From contig NZ_FNAT01000002.1 of the NCBI RefSeq assembly GCF_900102015.1, positions 124,001-188,000 on the forward strand: a stretch of 64,000 bases of DNA, given 5' to 3'. Position 1 is the stretch's first letter; each line of letters starts with the position of its first letter. Below are positions 1 through 6,788 of this stretch, one piece after another. The translations under genes and the position numbers were made by a program. This DNA is from Limimaricola pyoseonensis. GTDB taxonomy: Bacteria > Pseudomonadota > Alphaproteobacteria > Rhodobacterales > Rhodobacteraceae. A model generated the notes under the pieces. It saw only the letters and a list, made by a program, of their open reading frames with translations. It did no database searches and was not told the DNA's origin.

Positions 1-806
1 CCGATCTGGTAGGAGGTCTCCTCGAAGGCCGTCACCGGCGTGACCTTGTGCATGTTGCCCGAAAGGAAGACCTCGTCGGCGTCGATGACGTCCTCGAAGC
101 TCATGACCGTCTCGTGCACGCGCACGCCGTCGGCGCGCAGGTTGGCGATGTGGCGCGCGCGGGTGATCCCGGCGAGGAAGGTGCCGTTCGGCACCGGCGT
201 GAACACTTCGCCGTCCTTGACGATGAAGACGTTGGAACTGGCGCTTTCGGCGACGTGGCCCAGCGCGTCGGCCACCAGCGCGTTGCCGAAGCCGCGGGCC
301 CGCGCCTCGGCGATCATCCGGGCGTTGTTGGGGTAGAGGCAGCCCGCCTTGGCGTTGACCACCGCGTCCTCCATGACCGGGCGGCGGAAGCGGGTGCGCC
401 CCAGCGTGGTCGCGGCCTCGGGCGGGGCCATCGGGATCGCCTCAAGCGCGATGGCGAAGCCGGTCGGGCCCTGCTCGGGCAGGATGCCGAGCGGCCCGCC
501 ATCGAGCGCCCAGTACATCGGCCGGATGTAGACCGCGGCGTCCTTCGGATAGGCCTTCAGCCCCTCGCGGACGATCTCGACCATCTCGCCCGCTTCGACG
601 GTCGGCTCGATCATCAGCGCCCGGGCCGAGGCGTTGGTGCGGGCGCAGTGCTTGTCGAGGTCGGGCGTCAGCCCATGGGCGTAGCGCGCGCCGTCGAACA
701 CCGTGGTGCCGAGCCATGCGCCGTGATCGGAGGCGCGGATCACGGCGACGTCGCCCTCGTGCCAGCGACCGTCGTGATAGGTGCGGATGTCGGTGCCCGT
801 GGCCAT
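1..806 (-). CDS. ilvE: Branched-chain amino acid aminotransferase, C-terminus cut by window edge
   Basis: PLP-dependent class IV (fold type IV) aminotransferase, transferring amino groups between branched-chain amino acids and 2-oxoglutarate in Leu/Ile/Val metabolism. The first 268 residues are present; the 3' end runs off the left edge. The likely PLP lysine lies in VVNAKAGCLYPNNARM, followed by the cofactor-binding segment GHVAESASSNVFIVKDG, both typical of the family. The ATG at 806 is preceded by GGGGAG at good spacing. The gene stands alone, 98 bp beyond the end of the VOC gene on the same strand. A D-amino-acid or aminodeoxychorismate lyase member of the same fold is possible, but the motif spacing favours IlvE. 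Confidence 0.85.
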   Translation of the reverse strand, partial: MATGTDIRTYHDGRWHEGDVAVIRASDHGAWLGTTVFDGARYAHGLTPDLDKHCARTNASARALMIEPTVEAGEMVEIVREGLKAYPKDAAVYIRPMYWALDGGPLGILPEQGPTGFAIALEAIPMAPPEAATTLGRTRFRRPVMEDAVVNAKAGCLYPNNARMIAEARARGFGNALVADALGHVAESASSNVFIVKDGEVFTPVPNGTFLAGITRARHIANLRADGVRVHETVMSFEDVIDADEVFLSGNMHKVTPVTAFEETSYQI

Positions 807-904
807 GTCGCGTCTCCCCTGCTCGGGCGCAGGGTAGGCGGGGGGGCGCGCATGGTCCAGAAGCGGCGGCGATCCGCCGGGCCGGGCGGGGCCGGGCGTT
901 GCCT

Positions 905-1387
905 TCACGCCTCGGCCAGCAGCGCCTTGATGTCGAGCGGGCGGTTGATCATCGCCAGCGTGCCGGTGTGGTCGCGCGGCCATTCGGCCTCGGGCCGGTC
1001 GCGGTAGAGCTCGACCCCGTTGGCGTCGGGGTCGCGCAGGTAGATCGCCTCGCTCACGCCGTGATCGGCGGCCCCCTCCAGCTCGACCCCGGCCTCGATC
1101 ACCCGCCGCAGCGCCCGCGCCAGCGCGGCCCGGTTCGGGTAGAGGATGGCGGTGTGGTAGAGACCGGTATGGCCGGGCGGCGGCGGGCTGGCGCCGAGGC
1201 TCTCCCAGGTGTTGAGCCCGACATGGTGGTGGTAGCCGCCGGCCGAGAGGAAGGCCGCGCCGTGACTGTAGCGCTGGGTCAGCTCGAGACCGATCACGCC
1301 GGTGTAGAAGGCGATGGCGCGGTCGAGATCGGACACGCGCAGATGCACGTGGCCGATCCGGGTCTCCGGCGGGGCGAGAGCGGGCAT
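905..1387 (-). CDS. VOC-family metalloenzyme (catechol-2,3-dioxygenase/glyoxalase-like)
   Basis: 160-residue vicinal-oxygen-chelate protein. The opening IGHVHLRVSDLDRAIAFY is the usual first beta-alpha-beta unit. Candidate metal ligands of the two-His-one-Glu type are the His in GHVHLRV, a His in GYHHHVGLNTW and the Glu in NGVELYRDRP, so the site looks intact. Closest family by eye is CatE-like dioxygenases; the substrate cannot be told. I chose the ATG at 1387 because GGAG lies six bases upstream; an in-frame extension to 1456 has no such site and its sequence is not VOC-like. Confidence 0.8.
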   Translation of the reverse strand: MPALAPPETRIGHVHLRVSDLDRAIAFYTGVIGLELTQRYSHGAAFLSAGGYHHHVGLNTWESLGASPPPPGHTGLYHTAILYPNRAALARALRRVIEAGVELEGAADHGVSEAIYLRDPDANGVELYRDRPEAEWPRDHTGTLAMINRPLDIKALLAEA

Positions 1388-1593
1388 GGCGGTCTCCGAG
1401 GCGGTCCGGGGATAGAATAGTGCAAACTGACCAAGCGGCACCCGTTTTCTGCTCACGGAACCGTGCAGGGGCCGTGCGCTGGCGCAGAGCCGGCTGTGCC
1501 TGCGCCCCGCGGACCCCTGCCTCGCGGCCTCGTGAGTTGCCCTTGCCGCCCCGGCGGGGGAGGCAGGGGCAAAACCCGAAGGAGATCGGCAGG

Positions 1594-2145
1594 ATGCAGA
1601 ACAGACGCCGTTTCATCGTCGGCGCGGGGCTCGGCCTCGTCGCCGCCGCCACCCCCGCCCTGGCCCTGGCCACGCCGGCGGTGCAGCGCAACCTCTCGGC
1701 GCTGCAGAGGGTCGACTGGCGCGACCATTTCGACGCGCTGGGCGTCGGCGTGATCGTCTCGGACACCGCGTCGCGGGCGCTGCATTACTGGGGCGGCGAC
1801 GGCGAGACCTACCGGCTCTACCCGACCTCGGTGCCGCTGAGCGAGGAGCTGACCAAGCTCGGCTACACCGAGGTGGTGCGCAAGGTCGCCGGGCCGACCT
1901 GGACGCCGACCCCCTCGATGCGCGAGCGCGATCCGTCGCTGCCCAAGGTGGTGCCCGCCGGGCCGGGCAACCCGCTCGGCACCCATGCGCTCTACCTGTC
2001 CTGGCAGTACTACCGCATCCACGGCACCCACGACACGCGCAAGATCGGCCGGCCCTCCTCGGATGGCTGCATCGGCCTCTACAACGAGCACATCGCCCGG
2101 CTCTACGGTCTGGTCGAGGTCGGCACGCGGGTGCGGCTGATCTGA
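1594..2145 (+). CDS. L,D-transpeptidase (YkuD domain), secreted
   Basis: 183-residue cell-envelope enzyme expected to form or edit 3-3 peptidoglycan crosslinks or attach proteins to peptidoglycan. The N-terminus MQNRRRFIVGAGLGLVAA is a twin-arginine-like signal followed by a hydrophobic stretch and an ALA cleavage site. The C-terminal half carries HGTHDTRKIGRPSSDGCIGL, matching the YkuD signature HGT...SxGC with catalytic His and Cys. The ATG at 1594 follows AAGGAG with a somewhat long spacer. The leader (about 1537-1572) can fold into an imperfect GC-rich hairpin just before the ribosome-binding site, which could influence expression. An in-frame extension to 1420 is low-complexity and probably untranslated. 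Confidence 0.85.
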   Translation: MQNRRRFIVGAGLGLVAAATPALALATPAVQRNLSALQRVDWRDHFDALGVGVIVSDTASRALHYWGGDGETYRLYPTSVPLSEELTKLGYTEVVRKVAGPTWTPTPSMRERDPSLPKVVPAGPGNPLGTHALYLSWQYYRIHGTHDTRKIGRPSSDGCIGLYNEHIARLYGLVEVGTRVRLI

Positions 2146-2150
2146 CGGCG

Positions 2151-2169
2151 CTGCCCGCAGAACGGGCAG
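2151..2169 (+). terminator. Weak hairpin after L,D-transpeptidase gene
   Basis: A 7-bp perfect stem (CTGCCCG/CGGGCAG) with a 5-base loop starts 5 bases after the stop codon. There is no T-tract, so it is at most a weak terminator or an RNA-stabilising 3' structure. Confidence 0.3.
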
Positions 2170-2294
2170 GGCGCGCCTCGCGCCACCCGTCTGCCGGGCA
2201 ATCGACCGACGCGAGGGGGAAATCGCGTCTCCGAGGGCTGACGCGGCGTCGGGCGACGGATAGGGCGGCGGCATCGCAACCACAGGAGATGCCG

Positions 2295-3302
2295 ATGCCC
2301 CCGATCCGTACCGCCGCCACGGCCCTCGCCACGCTCGCCGCGCTGCCCGCCGCGGCCCAGACCGCCGAGACGCCGATCGAGGTGCGCGCCTTCGTCGCCT
2401 CGATGTTCGAGATCGGCGAGCTGACCGGCGACCGCGCCGGCGAGTTCCAGTACTGGTACGAGAACCACTTCGACGGCGCCGAGCCGATCGCTGTCGCCGG
2501 CGCCAAGACGCCGGTGCACTGCAACGAGGACGGCGTCTGCGGCTCGGTGCTGGGCATGGGCAAGGTGGCCTCGTCGGCCTCGATGATGGCGATCCTGCTC
2601 GATCCGCGCTTCGACTTCTCCAACGCCTATTTCCTGCTCACCGGCGTCGCCGGCACGCCGCCCTCGCGCGGGACCATCGGCATGGTGAGCTGGGCCAGCC
2701 ACCTGATCGACTACGATCTCGGCCATCGCTGGGCCGAGGACGAGGTGCCCGCGGGCGAGCCGCTCTTCATGCCGCGCAGCGGCTACGAGGACATCCGCCG
2801 CTACGAGCTGAACCCCGCGCTGGTCGAGGCCGCCATGGCCGCGAGCGCGGATGTCGAGCTGGCCGACAGCCAGGAGGCGCGCGACTACCGGCTGCGCTAC
2901 CCCGACGAGGTGGCGCAGGGCGCGCCCTTCATCGGCACCGGCACCCACATGACCGGCGACACCTTCTTCCACGGGCCGGGCCTCTCGGAAGAGGCGCAGT
3001 ACATGGCCGAGCTCTACGAGGCGGCCGACTACGTCATCACCGAGATGGAGGCCGCCGCGATCGCGCAGGTGATCGACCGCCTGCACGGCACCGACCGGGT
3101 GCTGAGCCTGCGCGGCGCGGTGAACTTCGACCAGGGTCACCCCGACGAGACCACGCTCGAGCATCTCGACCCGGCGCCGGGCGAGACGGCGGGCGGCTTC
3201 GACGAGACGCTGGTGAACATCGAGCGGGTCGGCTCGGCGCTGCTGTCGGAGATCACCGGCAACTGGGACGCCTGGAAGGCCGGCGTGCCCGCGGCCGAAT
3301 GA
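2295..3302 (+). CDS. Purine nucleoside permease-like protein (NUP family)
   Basis: 335-residue exported protein resembling the NUP family (fungal purine nucleoside permeases; bacterial members have a nucleoside-phosphorylase-like fold and are probably periplasmic). A signal peptide (ATALATLAALPAAAQ) is followed by IEVRAFVASMFEIGE, LLTGVAGTPPSRGTIGMVSW, GTHMTGDTFFHGPGL and ITEMEAAAIAQV, blocks I recognise from this family. Despite the name, no membrane segments are visible after the signal, so a periplasmic nucleoside-binding or phosphorylase-like role is as likely as transport. The ATG at 2295 has AGGAG six bases upstream; the ATG at 2289 abuts that site. A purine transport/oxidation operon lies elsewhere in this window. 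Confidence 0.8.
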   Translation: MPPIRTAATALATLAALPAAAQTAETPIEVRAFVASMFEIGELTGDRAGEFQYWYENHFDGAEPIAVAGAKTPVHCNEDGVCGSVLGMGKVASSASMMAILLDPRFDFSNAYFLLTGVAGTPPSRGTIGMVSWASHLIDYDLGHRWAEDEVPAGEPLFMPRSGYEDIRRYELNPALVEAAMAASADVELADSQEARDYRLRYPDEVAQGAPFIGTGTHMTGDTFFHGPGLSEEAQYMAELYEAADYVITEMEAAAIAQVIDRLHGTDRVLSLRGAVNFDQGHPDETTLEHLDPAPGETAGGFDETLVNIERVGSALLSEITGNWDAWKAGVPAAE

Positions 3303-3310
3303 GGCACGCT

Positions 3311-3342
3311 CCCCGGCCGGCGCGCGATGCGGCCGGCCGGGG
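3311..3342 (+). terminator. GC-rich hairpin after the NUP-family gene
   Basis: An 11-bp stem formed by CCCCGGCCGGC and its reverse complement with a 10-base loop, 8 bases after the stop codon. No T-tract follows, so termination strength is uncertain. Confidence 0.5.
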
Positions 3343-3360
3343 ATCCGCGTAATTCGCGGG

Positions 3361-3393
3361 AAATAGAAAGGGCGGGCGTCGAGGCGCCCGCCC
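3361..3393 (-). terminator. Intrinsic terminator of trpS
   Basis: Read on the minus strand, a perfect 9-bp stem (GGGCGGGCG with CGCCCGCCC, 6-base loop) is followed by TTTCTATTT. It begins 7 bases after the trpS stop codon. Stem plus T-rich tail is the classic rho-independent form. Confidence 0.8.
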
Positions 3394-3399
3394 GGCGCC

Positions 3400-4416
3400 T
3401 CAGCGCAGCAGGCCCATGATCTCGGAGGTCCGGGCAAGGATCGGCTCGGCGATGGCGCGGGCGCGCTCGGCGCCGCGCTCAAGCGTGCGGTCGATCTCGG
3501 CCGGGTCGTCCATCAGCCGCGCCATCTCGGACGAGATCGGCGCCAGCTTCTCCACCGCGAGATCGGCGAGCGCCGGCTTGAACTGGCCCCAGCCCGCCCC
3601 GGCATATTCGGCGATCACCTGCTCGGCGGTCATGTTGGCGAGGCCGGCATAGATGTCGACGAGGTTCTTGGCCTCGGGCCGCTCGGCCAGCCCCTCGACC
3701 GTCTCGGGCAGCGGTGCGGGGTCGGTGCGGGCCTTCTTGAACTTCTTGGCGATGGCGTCGGCATCGTCGGTCATGTTGATCCGCTCCATGTCCGACTCGC
3801 CGGACTTGGACATCTTCTTGGTGCCGTCGCGCAGGTTCATCACCCGCATCGCCGGCCCCTCGATCACCGGGGTGGTGAGCGGGAAGAACTCGACGCCGTA
3901 GTCGTGGTTGAACTTGGCCGCGATGTCGCGGGTCAGCTCGACGTGCTGCTTCTGGTCGTCGCCCACCGGCACGTGGGTGGCGTGGTAGGCGAGGATGTCG
4001 GCCGCCATCAGCGAGGGGTAGGCGTAAAGGCCGAGCGACTGCTTCTCGGCGTTCTTGCCGGCCTTTTCCTTGAACTGGGTCATCCGGTTCATCCAGCCGA
4101 CCCGCGCCACGCAGTTGAACAGCCAGCCGAGTTCCGCATGGGCCGAGACGCGGCTCTGGTTGAACAGGATCGAGGTCTCGGGATCGATGCCGGAGGCGAG
4201 ATAGCCCGCCGCCACCTCGCGGGTGGCGCGCCGGAGCTCGGCGGGATCCTGCCAGACGGTGATGGCGTGCAGGTCGACCACGCAGTAGATCGTCTCGAAA
4301 TCGCCGCCCTGCATCTCGACGAAGCGCTTGATGGCGCCCAGATAGTTGCCGAGCGTCAGCCCGCCCGAGGGCTTGATGCCGGAAAAGACGCGGGGGGCGA
4401 ATTGGGCTTCGGTCAT
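3400..4416 (-). CDS. trpS: Tryptophanyl-tRNA synthetase
   Basis: 338-residue class I aminoacyl-tRNA synthetase charging tRNA-Trp, of normal bacterial length. The HIGH-equivalent is in [20 protein letters not shown] and the KMSKS loop is intact in [12 protein letters not shown]. The conserved segment [19 protein letters not shown] binds tryptophan and ATP. Translation starts at the ATG at 4416. The gene is divergent from the rhomboid-like gene (75-bp gap) and ends at an intrinsic terminator. Confidence 0.97.
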   Translation of the reverse strand: MTEAQFAPRVFSGIKPSGGLTLGNYLGAIKRFVEMQGGDFETIYCVVDLHAITVWQDPAELRRATREVAAGYLASGIDPETSILFNQSRVSAHAELGWLFNCVARVGWMNRMTQFKEKAGKNAEKQSLGLYAYPSLMAADILAYHATHVPVGDDQKQHVELTRDIAAKFNHDYGVEFFPLTTPVIEGPAMRVMNLRDGTKKMSKSGESDMERINMTDDADAIAKKFKKARTDPAPLPETVEGLAERPEAKNLVDIYAGLANMTAEQVIAEYAGAGWGQFKPALADLAVEKLAPISSEMARLMDDPAEIDRTLERGAERARAIAEPILARTSEIMGLLR

Positions 4417-4491
4417 GGCGCTGTCCTGCTGGAAACCGGGTGGCGTCTCGATTAGCCATGCCCCCTGTCAAGGTCAACCGAAGGGACCCCC

Positions 4492-5205
4492 ATGCGACCC
4501 CAGGGCTATTACGACCGTCCCGACCCGAACCACGCGCCGATCGAGGGGCCGTTCGGCACCATCCCGCCGCTGATCCTCGCGCTTGCCGCCGCCATGGCGG
4601 TGATCGAGGTGGCCTTCAGCCTCGGGGCGACCGGCCTCGTCGGCGGGCCGCAGGCGGTGGGCTGGCGGATCGCCGCGATCGAGGGCTGGAGCGTGGTGCC
4701 CGCCGCGCTCGACCGGCTCATGGTGCAGTGGGACTGGCCGGTCGCCGGGCGCTTCCTGGGCTATCCCTTCCTGCATCACGGGCCGGTGCACGCGATGTTC
4801 GCCATCGCGCTGTTGCTGGCGCTGGGCAAGTTCGTGGGCGAGGTGCTGCACCCGCTGTCGCTGGTGGTGCTGCTTGTGGCCTCGACCCTGGTCGGCGCGC
4901 TGGCCTACGGCCTGGGCGTCGGCGCGAACTACCCGCTGATCGGGGCCTACCCGATGGTCTACGGGCTGATCGGCGGCTTCACCTACCTGATGTGGCTCAA
5001 GATCGGCCGCGGCGGCGGCAACCGCCTGGCCGCCTTCCGGCTGATCGGCGTGCTGATGGCGCTGCAGCTGGTGTTCGGCCTCATGTTCGGCGGCGACCCG
5101 GCCTGGGTCGCGGACGCGGCGGGGTTCATAGCCGGCCTCGTGCTGTCGCCGCTGCTGGCGCCCGGGGGCGCCAGCGCGTTTCTCGAGCGGATGCGCGCGC
5201 GCTAG
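4492..5205 (+). CDS. Rhomboid-fold membrane protein without catalytic residues
   Basis: 237-residue integral membrane protein with about six hydrophobic segments and a rhomboid-like layout (FLHHGPVHAMFA early, then GAYPMVYGLIGG, then VADAAGFIAGLVLSP). In active rhomboid proteases the GxSG serine and a later His form the dyad. Here Tyr153-Pro154 replace the Ser-Gly and Asp208 stands where the His should be, so proteolysis is not expected. The start at 4492 has AAGGGA upstream. The gene ends tail-to-tail with murJ, the two stops sharing one CTAG. A scaffold or chaperone role by analogy with eukaryotic iRhoms is inference only. Confidence 0.75.
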   Translation: MRPQGYYDRPDPNHAPIEGPFGTIPPLILALAAAMAVIEVAFSLGATGLVGGPQAVGWRIAAIEGWSVVPAALDRLMVQWDWPVAGRFLGYPFLHHGPVHAMFAIALLLALGKFVGEVLHPLSLVVLLVASTLVGALAYGLGVGANYPLIGAYPMVYGLIGGFTYLMWLKIGRGGGNRLAAFRLIGVLMALQLVFGLMFGGDPAWVADAAGFIAGLVLSPLLAPGGASAFLERMRAR

Positions 5206-6788
5206 CGCCGCACCGCGCGGCGGAACTCCGACAGGCGGAACGCGCCGAGCATCTGGCCGAAGGCGAAGTAGCCGGCGATGCCGATCGCCACCAGCAGCGC
5301 CAGCGCCGCGTAGCGCACGGTCGCGGTGGCGAGGAACGGCCCGAGCAGCGCCGCCGCGCCCAGCAGCACCACCGCCATCAGCGCCGAGGCGCCGCAGATC
5401 CGCCACAGCCGGCGGCGGAAGCGGTCGTCCCACTCGGCCGCCGCACCCATGCCGCGCGAGCCGCGCCACAGCAGCACCACCATCGCCCAGCCCGCGAGCG
5501 TCGTGCCGAGGGCGGCGGCGATGAAGCCCACCACCGGCGCGAGGCCGATCGCCACGCCCGCGTTCACCACCATCGCGACCAGCGCGTAGCGGAACGGGCT
5601 CTTCGTGTCCTCGCGCGCGAAGAACAGCGGCTGCAGCGCCTTCTGCAGCACGAAGGCCGGCAGGCCGAGGCCGTAGACCGCCACCGCCAGCGCCGTGGCC
5701 ATGGTGTCGTCGCTGTCGAAGGCGCCGCGCTCGAACAGCACCGAGACCAGCGGCACCGGGATCACCATCAGCGCCACGGCGGCCGGGATGGTCAGCGCGA
5801 GGCTCATCTCGGCGGCGCGGTTGAAGGCGTCGCGCCCGCCCGCCTCGTCGCCGGCGCGCAGCCGGCGCGAGAGATCGGGCAGCAGCACCACGCCGACGGC
5901 GATGCCGACCACGCCCAGCGGCAGCTGGTAGAGCCGGTCGGCGTAGTTGAGCCAGGCCACCGCGCCGTCGAAGAAGCTCGCCACCTGCCGGCCGACCAGC
6001 AGGTTGATCTGCACCACGCCGCCCGCCAGCGCCGCCGGTGCCGCGATCGCGGCGAGCTTCTTCAGCTCGGGCGTCATGCGCGGCCGCATCGGGCGCAGGT
6101 GGAAGCCCGCCCGCCGCGCCGCGATCCAGACGAGGCCGAGCTGCAGGACCCCCGCCAGCGGCACCGCGGCGGCCAGCGTGTCGCCGATCTCGAGCCGCAG
6201 CGCCTGGTCGATGCCGAGCCCGAGGCTCTGGGACGGGTCGCGCCCGAGCGCCGCGCCGACCAGCACCGCGGCGATGAAGATCACGTTCAGAAGCACCGGC
6301 GCGGCGGCGGCGGCCATGAAGCGTCCCGTGGCGTTCAGCACGCCCGAGACCAGCGCCGCCAGCGAGATGAACAGGATGTAGGGGAAGGCGAGGCGGCCAT
6401 ACTCGACCGCGAGGTCGAAGCGCTCGTCCTCGGCGAAACCCGAGGCCATCGCGAAGACCAGCCCCGGCATGGCGAGGATGCCGATCACGGTGAAGATCGT
6501 GAGCAGGAAGGCCATGCCGGCGAAGGCCTCCTGCGCGAAGCGCTCGGCGTCCTCGCCCGCCTCGACCTTCTTCGAGAACATCGGCACGAAGGCCATGTTG
6601 AACGCGCCCTCGGCGAAGAAGCGGCGGAACATGTTGGGCAGCGAGAAGGCCACGAGGAAGGCCTCGGCCACCGGGCCCGCGCCCAGATAGCCCGCGATCA
6701 TGATGTCGCGGGCGAAGCCGAAGACGCGCGAGAGCAGGGTCCAGACACCGACAGTGAGAAAGCCCTGGACGAGCCGGATCGGCTTCAA
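5202..6788 (-). CDS. murJ: Lipid II flippase MurJ
   Basis: 528-residue multi-pass inner-membrane protein of the MOP superfamily that moves lipid II to the periplasmic face for peptidoglycan synthesis. The N-terminus KPIRLVQGFLTVGVWTLLSR, then RVFGFARDIMIAGYLG and GAFNMAFVPMFSKK, are characteristic. Hydrophobic segments continue to the C-terminus. The start appears to be a TTG at 6788 preceded by GGAGGG; it overlaps the glnD stop as TTGA, indicating translational coupling. No in-frame ATG lies nearby upstream. Confidence 0.92.
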   Translation of the reverse strand: MKPIRLVQGFLTVGVWTLLSRVFGFARDIMIAGYLGAGPVAEAFLVAFSLPNMFRRFFAEGAFNMAFVPMFSKKVEAGEDAERFAQEAFAGMAFLLTIFTVIGILAMPGLVFAMASGFAEDERFDLAVEYGRLAFPYILFISLAALVSGVLNATGRFMAAAAAPVLLNVIFIAAVLVGAALGRDPSQSLGLGIDQALRLEIGDTLAAAVPLAGVLQLGLVWIAARRAGFHLRPMRPRMTPELKKLAAIAAPAALAGGVVQINLLVGRQVASFFDGAVAWLNYADRLYQLPLGVVGIAVGVVLLPDLSRRLRAGDEAGGRDAFNRAAEMSLALTIPAAVALMVIPVPLVSVLFERGAFDSDDTMATALAVAVYGLGLPAFVLQKALQPLFFAREDTKSPFRYALVAMVVNAGVAIGLAPVVGFIAAALGTTLAGWAMVVLLWRGSRGMGAAAEWDDRFRRRLWRICGASALMAVVLLGAAALLGPFLATATVRYAALALLVAIGIAGYFAFGQMLGAFRLSEFRRAVRR

